Numbered from the stretch's first letter, positions 34,172 through 43,344 are shown. The stretch: DNA of 64,000 bases from Eubacterium sp. (GCA_017433825.1 JAFRGL010000020.1:36803-100802); one strand, 5' to 3'. A program made the numbers and translations. Notes: generated by a model not told the origin, from the letters alone.

Positions 34172-34990
34172 CTACTCCACACTGAACGTACATTCCGCGA
34201 ACTTCAGCACGCTGCCCTTGCCGAAGGGCACGCTGGTGGAAGGTGTTAAGCGCACATCGTTAAGGTAAGTGCCTTCCCGGCTGTTTAAGTCCTGCACATA
34301 GAAGCTTACGTCATTCCAGCCGATAAGCGCATGCACGGGGCTTACGGAAGCGGAAGAAGGAATGCAGCCTTCCACCTGCTCCGGGTCCGAACCGATGCGG
34401 AACACCTCATGGCCGATGGTAAATTCCAGCGGCACGGAAGTATTGATGCCCTTTAAGGTGATGGTCTCCGACTCCGCCGGGGCTTTGCGCATCAGCGCAT
34501 CCTTGAAATCATCCCAGTTCCCGAAGGATTTGTTCTGCTGGAACTCAATCTGGCGCACCACCTCGCCGCCGCCCTCCCGCATCTGCAGCATTTCCTCGAT
34601 GACCGAGTAGACACGGCGCTTGTAAATCTCGCCGTTTTTGATCTCGTCCGGAAGCACGGCCGGAAGCAGGGTCAGAAGCACATTTCCCTCTTCATCCAGG
34701 TAAATGCTTTCCATATCGATGACCAGGTTCTCGCAGCAGAGATCCGGATTGTCCTCCGCCTTTTTGACAATGTCAACGATCTCACACCCGGTCTCGCGGA
34801 TGTCATCCAGGGTGAAGCTGTCAAGCCTGGCGTTCAGGTTTTCCAGTCCGGTGGTGAAATACACCAGCTGGATTCTGTCATTCCACGCCACCTTGCGGCA
34901 GGAAAGAATACCCGGAACACTGCCGTTAACAAGCGCCTCGTAGGCTTTTGCGTCAAACAGGTTCTCGGAATTCAACATAAATTCTCTCAT
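34172..34990 (-). CDS. FHA-domain protein with DUF6382-like N-terminal domain
   Basis: The 272-residue protein has an N-terminal region of about 170 residues typical of DUF6382 (GILSCRKVAWNDRIQLVYFTTGLENL). The C-terminal FHA domain begins EVFRIGSDPEQVEGCIPSS; the phosphothreonine-binding RIGSD, SVSPVHALI and NSREGTYLNDVRL are seen. FHA domains read phosphothreonine, implying a Ser/Thr kinase elsewhere. Its ATG overlaps the stop of the FeoB-associated gene by four bases and is followed closely by the TadZ-like gene, so iron uptake and these two genes are joined in one operon. Confidence 0.8.
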   Translation of the reverse strand: MREFMLNSENLFDAKAYEALVNGSVPGILSCRKVAWNDRIQLVYFTTGLENLNARLDSFTLDDIRETGCEIVDIVKKAEDNPDLCCENLVIDMESIYLDEEGNVLLTLLPAVLPDEIKNGEIYKRRVYSVIEEMLQMREGGGEVVRQIEFQQNKSFGNWDDFKDALMRKAPAESETITLKGINTSVPLEFTIGHEVFRIGSDPEQVEGCIPSSASVSPVHALIGWNDVSFYVQDLNSREGTYLNDVRLTPSTSVPFGKGSVLKFAECTFSVE

Positions 34991-35172
34991 GTCTTGCTAC
35001 TTCCTTTCACGTTGCTGCTGCAGGAAACGCAGTTTTTGGAAACACAGTCCTTGCCCCGGCCGCAGCCGCAGTCGCCGATCCGGCCGTTTCGGAATCTTTT
35101 CACATAACGGACAATCAGCACAACCGCCGCAGCCGCAATCGCGGCAAGAATAATCATATCAGGCACATTCAT
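34987..35172 (-). CDS. FeoB-associated Cys-rich membrane protein
   Basis: The 61-residue protein starts at the ATG at 35172, which overlaps the feoB stop (ATGA). It has a membrane segment (MIILAAIAAAAVVLIVRYV) and a Cys/Gly tail DCGCGRGKDCVSKNCVSCSS with five cysteines. This is the standard FeoB-associated Cys-rich family that replaces FeoC in many Clostridia, and may bind iron or a cluster near the channel. Confidence 0.9.
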   Translation of the reverse strand: MNVPDMIILAAIAAAAVVLIVRYVKRFRNGRIGDCGCGRGKDCVSKNCVSCSSNVKGSSKT

Positions 35173-37229
35173 CTGAAAAACAATCCTCCAATCCGGAAAA
35201 CCAGGAATGATACCACCCAGGCAACCGCTATCTGGAATACCACACAAAGAGCCGTAAACTTTCCGCTTCCGGACTCCCTCTTAATGGTGGCAAGCGCTGC
35301 GATGCAGGGCACGTACAGCAGGCAGAACGTCATCATGCTGAAAGCGTTTAAGGCGGTAAAGCCCATGGAACCCAGGGTCCCGCTTAATGCCGCCATTCCG
35401 GCTTCCGAGGTAATGTTGCCGATGCCGAACAGCACCGAACAGCTGGAAACCACCACTTCTTTGGCGGAAATACCCGCAATCAGCGCCACCACTATCTGCC
35501 AGTAGCCAAGGCCGATGGGCTTGAAGAAGGGCACAATCACCCGGCCCGCTATCGATCCGAAGCTTGCCGATATATCCGTCGTATAGCCGTGGGGGCCGAA
35601 ATTTAAGATAAACCACATGATGATAGATGCCAGGAAGATAATCGTACCTGCCCGGGTCAGGTAGTCTTTCACCTTCTCCCAGACGTAAATCGCCACCGTC
35701 CGGCCGCTGGGCGCCTTGTATTCCGGAAGCTCGATAAGCAGGCTGTAGGTGGATTCCCCCTTATTCCTTCTGTGGATCATCCAGGCCGAGAAGATGGCCA
35801 CAAACAGGCCGATAACATACATCGAATAGGCTGCCAGCATGGAGTATTTCCCGAAGAAGCACTGGGAAAGCATCACATAGATGGGAAGCCTTGCCGAACA
35901 GCTCATGAAAGGGGTAACCATCATGACACGCAGTCGGTCGTTTTTATCTTCCAGGGTACGGCTTGCCATCACCGCGGGCACGGTGCAGCCGAAGCCTAAA
36001 ATCATCGGTATAAAAGCCTTGCCGGACAGGCCTACCCGGCCCATGATGCCGTCCATGACGTAAGCAGCCCGGGACATGTAGCCGGAATCCTCCAGAAGCG
36101 CCAGGGATACGAAGAGCACCACGATATTCGGCAGGAAGGTCAGGATGCCGCCTACGCCGGCAATAATGCCGTCCACCAGCAGGGATACCACGCCGGCGGA
36201 TGCGCCTGCGCCTGTAAGCCCGGCGCGCACGCCTTCGGACGCCCATTCCAGAAAGACGGACATGTAGTCTTTAAGCCAGTCGCCGAAGGTAAACGTCAGA
36301 AGGAATACCAGGGCCATAATGCCTAAGAAGATCGGAAAGCCTAAATACCTGTGGGTCAAAAGCCTGTCCGCCTTGTCGGTGGCCGCTTCCTTTTCCTCAC
36401 GGTTTAAGACCACTTCATCCAGTATTTCCAGGATGAAATCGTATTTCTGGCGGATGATTTCATCCTCCAGGTTGCAGACAAGGTCTTTGGGAAGGTCGAC
36501 CGGATACTGCTCCGTCACCACCGGGTCTCCCTCCAGAATCTTCATCGCATGCCATCTGTGGTTGTAAAGGTCCGGGTATTTCTCTTCCAGCAGGTCTTTT
36601 ACAATATCGATTTTATCCTCCACGTCATCACTGTACACCATGGCGAATTCCTCATGGTGGTGATGCCTGTGGCGGCTTTTCTTCTCTATTTCCTCATGAT
36701 GGTGGACCACGGCGGTTTTCTCCGACCGGTCCGCGTGGTGCACCACTGCGTGCATCAGCTGCGGAAGGCCGCGCCGCGCCCGGGCCTTCACCGGGATAAC
36801 CGGAATGCCCAGCATCTCCGGCAGACGGTGCAGGTCGATTTCAAGGCCCCGCTTTTCCACGATGTCCATCATGTTCAGGGCCATGACCACGGGCCGGCCC
36901 AGTTCGATAAGCTGCAGCGTCAGGTAGAGGTTCCTCTCCAAAGCGGAGGCGTCCACCACGTCAATGATGACGTCCGTCTCCTCGTTCAGGATGCAGTTCC
37001 TTGCCACCTGCTCTTCCATCGTATAGCTTGTCAGGGAATAGGTGCCCGGAAGATCGATAAGCCGGATATCCTGCCCCTTGTAATTGAAGCTGCCTTCTAT
37101 CCTTTCCACGGTAACCCCGGGCCAGTTGGCTACTTTCAGGTTCGCGCCTGTGAAGGCATTGAACAGGGTGGTTTTGCCGCAGTTCGGGTTTCCGATGAAA
37201 CCTACGCGGATGGTCTTGTCCGTGCTCAT
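35169..37229 (-). CDS. feoB: Ferrous iron transporter FeoB
   Basis: The 686-residue protein begins with a GTPase domain (GNPNCGKTTLFNAFTG, LIDLPGTYSLTSY, NMMDI). A His-rich linker of about residues 165-200 (HHEEIEKKSRHRHHHHEE and flanking) may gather metal. Core and gate membrane domains follow, with RAAYVMDGIMGRVGLSGKAF and the conserved CSARLPIY. It imports Fe(II) under anaerobic conditions. It is coupled to feoA (4-base overlap) and to the Cys-rich gene. Confidence 0.96.
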   Translation of the reverse strand: MSTDKTIRVGFIGNPNCGKTTLFNAFTGANLKVANWPGVTVERIEGSFNYKGQDIRLIDLPGTYSLTSYTMEEQVARNCILNEETDVIIDVVDASALERNLYLTLQLIELGRPVVMALNMMDIVEKRGLEIDLHRLPEMLGIPVIPVKARARRGLPQLMHAVVHHADRSEKTAVVHHHEEIEKKSRHRHHHHEEFAMVYSDDVEDKIDIVKDLLEEKYPDLYNHRWHAMKILEGDPVVTEQYPVDLPKDLVCNLEDEIIRQKYDFILEILDEVVLNREEKEAATDKADRLLTHRYLGFPIFLGIMALVFLLTFTFGDWLKDYMSVFLEWASEGVRAGLTGAGASAGVVSLLVDGIIAGVGGILTFLPNIVVLFVSLALLEDSGYMSRAAYVMDGIMGRVGLSGKAFIPMILGFGCTVPAVMASRTLEDKNDRLRVMMVTPFMSCSARLPIYVMLSQCFFGKYSMLAAYSMYVIGLFVAIFSAWMIHRRNKGESTYSLLIELPEYKAPSGRTVAIYVWEKVKDYLTRAGTIIFLASIIMWFILNFGPHGYTTDISASFGSIAGRVIVPFFKPIGLGYWQIVVALIAGISAKEVVVSSCSVLFGIGNITSEAGMAALSGTLGSMGFTALNAFSMMTFCLLYVPCIAALATIKRESGSGKFTALCVVFQIAVAWVVSFLVFRIGGLFFR

Positions 37230-37453
37230 GCCGCCGCCTCCTTTACCAGGATACCGGAGGCAATTCTTTTGCCCATGGCAAACCTGGTGCCGCGCACCTT
37301 TACGATTACCGCACCGTAAGCTTTCCTGTTCATCACTTCTATATTGGTTCTGCCCGTAAATCCCAAGGCTTCCAGCCTTCGTTTCGTATCCACAGGCAGG
37401 TTAATCTCTTCTATTTCGTATATGCCGCCTATTTCAGCCTTTGAAAGAAGCAT
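37226..37453 (-). CDS. feoA: FeoA SH3-like protein
   Basis: The 75 residues (MLLSKAEIGGIYEIEEINL, LEALGFTGRTNIEVMNRKAYGAVIVKVRGTRFA in parts) form the FeoA SH3-like fold. It is thought to interact with the FeoB G domain. It leads the feo operon. Its promoter contains AT-rich repeats like a Fur box. Confidence 0.93.
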   Translation of the reverse strand: MLLSKAEIGGIYEIEEINLPVDTKRRLEALGFTGRTNIEVMNRKAYGAVIVKVRGTRFAMGKRIASGILVKEAAA

Positions 37454-37481
37454 ACAGCTCTCCCCTTCCGTACGACTTCTG

Positions 37482-37519
37482 TATCTTTATCATTTTATCA
37501 TTTTTATGCACGTTTGCAA
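37482..37519 (-). promoter_or_regulatory. feoA promoter with Fur-box-like repeats
   Basis: On the minus strand TTGCAA (37519-37514) and TAAAAT (37497-37492) are 16 bp apart. AATGATAAAATGATAAAGAT over and after the -10 box resembles iterated GATAAT hexamers of Fur sites, so iron repression is likely. Confidence 0.55.
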
Positions 37520-37529
37520 GAAAAACATA

Positions 37530-37558
37530 TTGCTTTTAGATGCCGTCTATGGGATAAT
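37530..37558 (+). promoter_or_regulatory. Promoter of the flavodiiron gene
   Basis: TTGCTT at 37530 and GATAAT at 37553 are 17 bp apart. The -35 boxes of this promoter and the feoA promoter stand back to back only 10 bp apart. Confidence 0.65.
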
Positions 37559-37646
37559 CAGACTATAGTAATTATTCTTATTTTTCAAAAGAAATGCGGA
37601 ATACCGTTTCCGCTTTCAGTAAAGAACAAATAAAGGAGATCTGCTT

Positions 37647-39434
37647 ATGAACGTTACAAAAGACATTTTCTATGTAGGCGTAAACGATTACGATATCGAC
37701 CTTTTCGAAGGACAGTACGAAGTGCCCAATGGCATGTGCTACAATTCCTACGTTATCGTCGATGAGAAATGCGCGGTTATCGATACCGTGGACGAGCGCT
37801 TCAGCCACGAATGGCTGGACAATGTGCAGAATGCCCTGGCAGGCCGCAGGCCGGACTACCTGGTTATCCACCACATGGAGCCCGACCACTCCGGCAATAT
37901 CGACAACTTCATGAAGGCTTTCCCGGAAACCACCATCGTTTCCTCCCAGATGGCCTTCGGCATGATGAAGAATTTCTTCGGCACCGATTATGAGGACCGC
38001 CGCATCGTCGTCAAGGAAGGCAGCACCCTTGAACTGGGCACCCACACCCTTACCTTCGTGGCCGCCCCGATGGTGCACTGGCCGGAGGTTATCGTATCCT
38101 ACGATTCCGCCGACAAGGTGCTCTTCTCCGCCGACGGCTTCGGCAAATTCGGCGCGATGGATGCTGATGAAGACTGGGCATGCGAAGCCAGAAGATATTT
38201 CATCGGTATCGTCGGCAAATTCGGCCCCCAGGTACAGGCCCTCTTAAAGAAGGCTGCCACCCTGGATATCGCCGTTATCTGCCCGACCCACGGACCGATC
38301 CTTACGGAAAATCTGGGCTATTACCTGAACCTGTATGATATCTGGTCCTCCTACCGTCCGGAAGACGAAGGCATCGTGATTGCCTACACCTCCGTCTACG
38401 GCCACACCAGGAAGGCCGTGGAACTGCTTGAGCAGAAGCTTATTGCCAAGGGCTGCCCGTCCGTATCCGTGTTCGACCTGGCCAGGGAGGACATGGCGGA
38501 AGCCATCGAGGACGCCTTCCGTTACAGCAAGCTGGTTCTGGCAACCACCACCTACAACACCAGCATTTATCCCTTCATGAACGATTTCATCACCAGGCTT
38601 GAAGAGCACAATTTCCAGAACCGCACCGTAGCGCTTATCGAGAACGGCTCCTGGGCTCCCACTGCAGCCAAGATCATGAAGGAAAAGCTTTCCGCCTGCA
38701 AGGACATCACCTTCGCGGAAAACACCGTACGCATCACCTCAGCTTTAAGCGACGTAAGCCGCAAAGCCCTGGAAGACCTGGCTGAAGAGCTGTGCAAAGA
38801 TTATGAGAAGCCGGCAAATCCGAATGATATGTCCGCCCTCTTTAAGATTGGCTACGGCCTGTATGTGGTAACCTCCAACGACGGCAAAAAGGACAACGGC
38901 CTTATCGTTAACTCCGTAACCCAGCTGACCGACGCCCCGAACCGGGTGGCGGTGGCCATCAACCGCCGGAACTATTCCAGCCATATCGTGGCGAATTCCG
39001 GCATCCTGAACGTGAACTGCTTAAGCGAGGAAGCGCCTTTTGCCATCTTCCAGCGTTTCGGTTTCCAGTCCGGCCGCACCAATGACAAGTTCGAGGGCTT
39101 CCCGGATGTGGCACGCAGCGAAAACGGCCTGCTGTACCTGACCAAATACACGAACAGTTTCATGAGCCTCAAGGTTGAGCAGATGATGGAGTTCGAAAGC
39201 CATCTGCTGTTTATCTGCGAAATCACCGAGGCGAAGGTGTTCAATAATGTACAGACGATGACGTACAATTATTATCAGGCAAATGTTAAGCCGGCCCCGC
39301 CCAAGAAGGAAGAAACCAAGAAGGGCTGGGTCTGCAAGGTCTGCGGTTATGTCTATGAGGGCGAAGAGCTGCCCGAAGACTTCATCTGCCCGGTCTGCAA
39401 GCATCCCGCGTCAGATTTCGAACCGCTGAAGTAA
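37647..39434 (+). CDS. Flavodiiron protein fused to flavin reductase and rubredoxin
   Basis: The 595-residue protein has four parts. A metallo-beta-lactamase-like diiron domain (1-245) has HHMEPDHSGN (HxExDH at 76-81), MVHWPEVIV and CPTHGPI. A flavodoxin domain (about 250-395) has AYTSVYGHTRKAVE. A flavin-reductase-like domain (about 400-545) has VAVAINRRNYSS. A short rubredoxin ends the chain (VCKVCGYVYEGEELPED, CPVCKHPASDF). It reduces O2 to water or NO to N2O, with electrons passing internally from the reductase and rubredoxin. AAAGGAG precedes the ATG. It is divergent from feoA. Confidence 0.93.
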   Translation: MNVTKDIFYVGVNDYDIDLFEGQYEVPNGMCYNSYVIVDEKCAVIDTVDERFSHEWLDNVQNALAGRRPDYLVIHHMEPDHSGNIDNFMKAFPETTIVSSQMAFGMMKNFFGTDYEDRRIVVKEGSTLELGTHTLTFVAAPMVHWPEVIVSYDSADKVLFSADGFGKFGAMDADEDWACEARRYFIGIVGKFGPQVQALLKKAATLDIAVICPTHGPILTENLGYYLNLYDIWSSYRPEDEGIVIAYTSVYGHTRKAVELLEQKLIAKGCPSVSVFDLAREDMAEAIEDAFRYSKLVLATTTYNTSIYPFMNDFITRLEEHNFQNRTVALIENGSWAPTAAKIMKEKLSACKDITFAENTVRITSALSDVSRKALEDLAEELCKDYEKPANPNDMSALFKIGYGLYVVTSNDGKKDNGLIVNSVTQLTDAPNRVAVAINRRNYSSHIVANSGILNVNCLSEEAPFAIFQRFGFQSGRTNDKFEGFPDVARSENGLLYLTKYTNSFMSLKVEQMMEFESHLLFICEITEAKVFNNVQTMTYNYYQANVKPAPPKKEETKKGWVCKVCGYVYEGEELPEDFICPVCKHPASDFEPLK

Positions 39435-39447
39435 ACTAAAACTATAA

Positions 39448-39662
39448 TTATAAACAGAAGGTCTGTTGCAGAACCTGAATGGTAAGTGCATGTATATTCT
39501 CTGAAGGGAACATCCGCAGCCCCGGCACTTTGCGATTCGTGAACGAATGTGAGCGAGCGCATTAGTGCCGCTGGAGCGAGGACTAAGCGAGAGCGGTTCC
39601 CGGAAGAAATATACATGCACTTACTAAACTGTAATTCAACGGCAATGACCTTCTGTTTATAA
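39448..39662. repeat. 215-bp nested palindromic element
   Basis: Terminal 16-bp perfect inverted repeats (TTATAAACAGAAGGTC at 39448 and its complement at 39647) enclose a second 17-bp perfect pair (39482-39498 and 39608-39624). Inside these lie GGGAAC/GTTCCC, GGCACT/AGTGCC, TGCG/CGCA and a central ATTCGT-GA-ACGAAT hairpin. The element ends 13 bases before the TIR gene. It looks like a MITE-type intergenic element or a folded RNA. Confidence 0.8.
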
Positions 39663-39675
39663 ATAAGGACGGAAT

Positions 39676-42600
39676 ATGCAAGACTATCGCTATAAAGCGT
39701 TCATCTCCTACCGCCACCAGTCCCCGGACGATAAAATCGCGGAAAAACTGCATACACTGATTGAAAACTACAGCATTCCTCTGTCCATCAGGCAGGCAAA
39801 AGGCACCGGCAGCAGAATGGGCCGGGTCTTCCGGGATAAGGAAGAGCTGCCGCTTTCCGCCAACCTGGGCGATGATATTCATAAAGCCCTGGAAGAAAGT
39901 GAGTGGCTCATCTGCATCTGCTCTCCCAGGTACCTGGAATCCAGATGGTGCATGGAAGAGGTGGATTATTTCCTGTCTCTCGGAAGAGGCGACAAGGTTC
40001 TGACCATCCTTACGGAAGGTGAGCCGGAGAAAGCTTTTCCGCCGCAGCTTATGGTGGAGGAAAAAGACGGCAGGGAGAAGGACAAGGAGCCGCTGGCGGC
40101 AGACGTGCGCGCCGCGGATGTATCCGGAGCGCTGAAAAAACTGAATACCGAAAAGCTTCGTATCTTCGCGCCGATGCTGGAAGTCCGCTACGACGACCTG
40201 ATGCAGCGGACGAGGAAAAGGCGGCTGCGCGCAGCGATTGCCGTTACCGCGGCGGTCTTTGCATTGCTGGCAGGCTTTCTGGTGTATTCCTGGCAGAAAA
40301 TCGCCCAGATTACGGCAGAACGAAACGCGGCACTGATTTCCGAATCCAAATGGCTGGCCAAAGCCGCCGATGACGCCGGCGACGAAACCACCAAACTGCA
40401 GCTTTACCTGGAGGCGCTGCCTTCCGACCTTGACAATCCCGAACGGCCGATCGTGGAAAGCGCATCCACCGGCATTATCAATACAGTCATCAAGGGCGTA
40501 GGCACGGCTTCTTACCGTGAAGTGGCGTACATCAAGACAGACAGAAGTGCCATAGAAATCAAAAGCTCCCCGGAGGACATCTTTATCACCACCAGGAAAG
40601 GCATTGAGCGGTATGACATCAATACCGGCAGCCGGCTGGATGACCTTCTGACGAAGGAATCCGATATCTACGGTTCGTTTATTGAACCAGGCCGGGGATA
40701 TTACGTTTTCTATCAGGACGGCTACCAGAAGGTTTCCTTCGAGCGGGAATATGTGAATGACCTGGAATACAAAACCCCGGCGGGCGAATATTCCGAAAGG
40801 AATTACTACTACGGCGTCACAGCCGGGAAAAATGTAATGGAATACGCTTTCCGCGGCAATGAAAAGGATTTATGCATCAGCAGCTGGAAGACTATGGACA
40901 ACGCAGTCGCAAGCCTGCACGGGACTGCCGAAGAAGGGTTTATTTACACGCTGAATATGATAAACGAGCCTGCAGAGCCGACGCCCGGCATTTTCCTTAC
41001 AGGGCACGAATACACCATTCCCGTCCCGGAACGTGATTATTATTACTGCAAGCCGCACGATGCCTGGCTTTCCCCGGACAAGAAAACAGTGATGGGCGTT
41101 TCCCTGAATTATCTTTATTTCTGGCAGAAAGATTCCGAAGACCTGATTCTTACGGTGGGCAAGGAACGGTTTGACGACACCTACATTACAACTGCCGTAT
41201 TTCCTTCCGACGAGCGCATGCACCTTGTTGCCGTCTTAACCGGCGGCGGAAACGTCTATCTGTATGATTACATCAGGGACTATGTCCCGGTCAAACTGCA
41301 GAACGGCTTAATTCCCCTGCAGAGTGTGTGCTGGAATTATGACGACAGCAGGCTTCTGTGCGCGGCCGGGGATTACGGCGCGTACCTGTACAGCAGCGAA
41401 GACGGCAGAATGCTCGACAATCTGCCCGGCAGTTTCTTTACACAGGAAGCGGTCTACGGGGATACGAATTACCTGGGCAACGCCGCCGCTGACAACAACA
41501 TCCTCCTGATAAGGAAAGGATCCAGCACCCAGATATCCATTTACACCATGAACGCCTCTGTGGAAGCAGGCAAATACAAAACCTTCATACCGGTCGCCAG
41601 CCAGTACGGCGAGACCGTTTTCTCCGAAGACGCCTCCACGGTCTGGGTTGCCAACAACGGCGGTTCCCTGGTGGATGATTACAATCCTTTATGTGTCTTT
41701 GATGCCGTAAGCGGCACCCCGCTGGAAATCAGGGAAGAGTACGGAACAAGGCTTTTCCGTCTGAAGGATAAGATAGCCGTGGTAAAAAAGAGGGATGACG
41801 TTGAAACCTATGTGCGCATCTACAATGCGGCGGACCGCTCGGAAATCGTCACGCTGCACGCCAGCTACCCCCACCTTCTGCACGATTCCGAAGGCACCTA
41901 TGATTATTCGACGCGGACGACGGTGGAGAGTGTCTCCTTAACCCCGGACGGCAGCTGCATCCTGATTCAGAGCAAGCCGGGAACCGCAATCGGGACGCCG
42001 GTTTACGCCGAAAGCTATATCTTTGTCTATGATGCGGAAACTCTGGAAGAACTGTGGAACGAGACCTGGTACGACCCGAAAGACATGACGGATGAAGGCA
42101 TCAGGAACCTGTTCCCGCAGGCCGGAACAGACGATGAAACAAAGCGGGTGCTGCTCCTGTATGCTTACCCTGCAGGCGAAGACGAACTGCTCCTGCAGTA
42201 CATCTGGTGCGAATCCGTAAGCTGGCCGGAATACTCTTACAACAACTATTACCGGTTCGAGCGCCGGGATTTAAAGACCGGGGAACTAAAAGAAGCCTTG
42301 GTCCCGGAAGGCACGTATAAATGTGTCTGTCAGGAAGACAAAGGCGTCATGAAGCTGTATCCCGACAGGGAAAACAACGAAGAAGCGGATATCGTCTTCC
42401 GGTTTACTTCCTTTGACAATATCCGCGATGAATACTATGAGGAACTGCACAGCAGTTCCGAAAAGAAAATGAATGAATCGGCGGAAGAAGGGCCGGTTTA
42501 CGATTTCGGCGGTTCGATACTGGCCGAAGCAAATGAGCATTATCTCATCAAGGGCCGGGACGGCTCGGTATACGTCTTACGGGTACCCACCCTTGCCGAA

Positions 42601-42708
42601 GCCATGGAATCGGCGAAAATCATCTTAAACGGCAAGGAATTATCCGATGACATGCGGGCGAAATACTTCCTGGCACCGAAGGAACTGCCGGCACTGCAGC
42701 CGGATTAA
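39676..42708 (+). CDS. TIR-domain membrane protein with beta-propeller-like outer region
   Basis: The 1010-residue protein begins with a TIR domain (1-135): YKAFISYRHQSPDDK, FRDKEELP and the catalytic Glu95 in SRWCMEEVDYF. A basic stretch and one membrane helix follow at about 180-205 (AAIAVTAAVFALLAGFLVY), then a short helical linker (ISESKWLAKAADDAGDETTKLQLYLEALP in parts). The rest, about 750 residues, has repeated strand patterns with Trp/Asp and phrases such as SPDKKTVMGVSL and WNYDDSRLLCAAGDYGAYLY, as in WD40-type propellers. TIR enzymes cleave NAD+ or make cyclic ADP-ribose signals. Membrane-bound TIR-propeller proteins occur in Firmicutes; a defence or sensing role is inferred. AAGGACGG precedes the ATG. 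Confidence 0.8.
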   Translation: MQDYRYKAFISYRHQSPDDKIAEKLHTLIENYSIPLSIRQAKGTGSRMGRVFRDKEELPLSANLGDDIHKALEESEWLICICSPRYLESRWCMEEVDYFLSLGRGDKVLTILTEGEPEKAFPPQLMVEEKDGREKDKEPLAADVRAADVSGALKKLNTEKLRIFAPMLEVRYDDLMQRTRKRRLRAAIAVTAAVFALLAGFLVYSWQKIAQITAERNAALISESKWLAKAADDAGDETTKLQLYLEALPSDLDNPERPIVESASTGIINTVIKGVGTASYREVAYIKTDRSAIEIKSSPEDIFITTRKGIERYDINTGSRLDDLLTKESDIYGSFIEPGRGYYVFYQDGYQKVSFEREYVNDLEYKTPAGEYSERNYYYGVTAGKNVMEYAFRGNEKDLCISSWKTMDNAVASLHGTAEEGFIYTLNMINEPAEPTPGIFLTGHEYTIPVPERDYYYCKPHDAWLSPDKKTVMGVSLNYLYFWQKDSEDLILTVGKERFDDTYITTAVFPSDERMHLVAVLTGGGNVYLYDYIRDYVPVKLQNGLIPLQSVCWNYDDSRLLCAAGDYGAYLYSSEDGRMLDNLPGSFFTQEAVYGDTNYLGNAAADNNILLIRKGSSTQISIYTMNASVEAGKYKTFIPVASQYGETVFSEDASTVWVANNGGSLVDDYNPLCVFDAVSGTPLEIREEYGTRLFRLKDKIAVVKKRDDVETYVRIYNAADRSEIVTLHASYPHLLHDSEGTYDYSTRTTVESVSLTPDGSCILIQSKPGTAIGTPVYAESYIFVYDAETLEELWNETWYDPKDMTDEGIRNLFPQAGTDDETKRVLLLYAYPAGEDELLLQYIWCESVSWPEYSYNNYYRFERRDLKTGELKEALVPEGTYKCVCQEDKGVMKLYPDRENNEEADIVFRFTSFDNIRDEYYEELHSSSEKKMNESAEEGPVYDFGGSILAEANEHYLIKGRDGSVYVLRVPTLAEAMESAKIILNGKELSDDMRAKYFLAPKELPALQPD

Positions 42709-42710
42709 AG

Positions 42711-42752
42711 CCTTCTCCTTCAGGAGAAGGCGGCAGCGTCAGCTGCCGGATA
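42711..42752. repeat. REP-like palindrome
   Basis: CCTTCTCCTTCAGGAGAAGG followed by CGGCAGCGTCAGCTGCCGGAT and AAGGG. It lies between the convergent TIR and phosphopantetheinyl transferase genes. Confidence 0.7.
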
Positions 42753-42759
42753 AGGGACC

Positions 42760-43344
42760 TTACTCCTCCCTGCACACAGATAACACATAATCATCGAAGG
42801 TGAAGCTTTCGGGATAGAAGGCTTTGCCTTCGATTTTTATATTCTCGCCCTCCAGGGCAGGCATTACGGAAAAGCTTCTGGGATCCAGGTTCAATCCCCG
42901 CCCGGTGGCCTTCATGACGCTTTCCTTCATGGTCCACAGGGTGTAGAACCGCTCGGAAGGATTCTCCCCCTCCTGAAGCCAGCCAAACTCTGCTTCCGGG
43001 AAAGATCTGGCCAGTTTTTTCACGTTCCGGTTTCCGATGCGCTCGATATCGATGCCCACCGGCACGTCGGAAACCGCCAGCACAACCCAGTCACCGGAGT
43101 GCGCCAGGTTGAATTCCGGGCCATCCGCAAGGTATGGTTTGCCAAACTGGCCGTAGAGGATTTTGCCTTCATCCTGTATATCCAGATGCCGGATAAGCAG
43201 AAGGCCTGCCGCAAGGCATCTTTTCCTGTCATCTTCATGGGCAAATTTCAAAGCCCTTTCATAACGGGCCGGAAGGATGGTTTTTACCTGTTCTTCCCCC
43301 TGTTCGTTCAGTTCATGTATATTCATGCGAATCAAATCGTTCAT
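42760..43344 (-). CDS. 4'-phosphopantetheinyl transferase, Sfp type
   Basis: From the ATG at 43344 with CCGGAGG upstream (194 residues), it has PVGIDIERIG (Mg-binding DxE) and LWTMKESVMKATGRGL (WxxKEA/S), the two Sfp motifs. It moves phosphopantetheine from CoA to carrier proteins, either of fatty-acid synthesis or of secondary metabolism. No carrier-protein or synthetase gene is in the window, so it probably serves the whole cell. Confidence 0.9.
   Translation of the reverse strand: MNDLIRMNIHELNEQGEEQVKTILPARYERALKFAHEDDRKRCLAAGLLLIRHLDIQDEGKILYGQFGKPYLADGPEFNLAHSGDWVVLAVSDVPVGIDIERIGNRNVKKLARSFPEAEFGWLQEGENPSERFYTLWTMKESVMKATGRGLNLDPRSFSVMPALEGENIKIEGKAFYPESFTFDDYVLSVCREE

Noticed and set aside
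37526-37646. Riboswitch before the flavodiiron gene
   Set aside because: The leader is short (about 80 nt) and shows a plain promoter and Shine-Dalgarno; no structured core is visible.
39353-39620. Two minus-strand frames of 69-87 residues
   Set aside because: They run through the 215-bp palindromic element and have no start signal.
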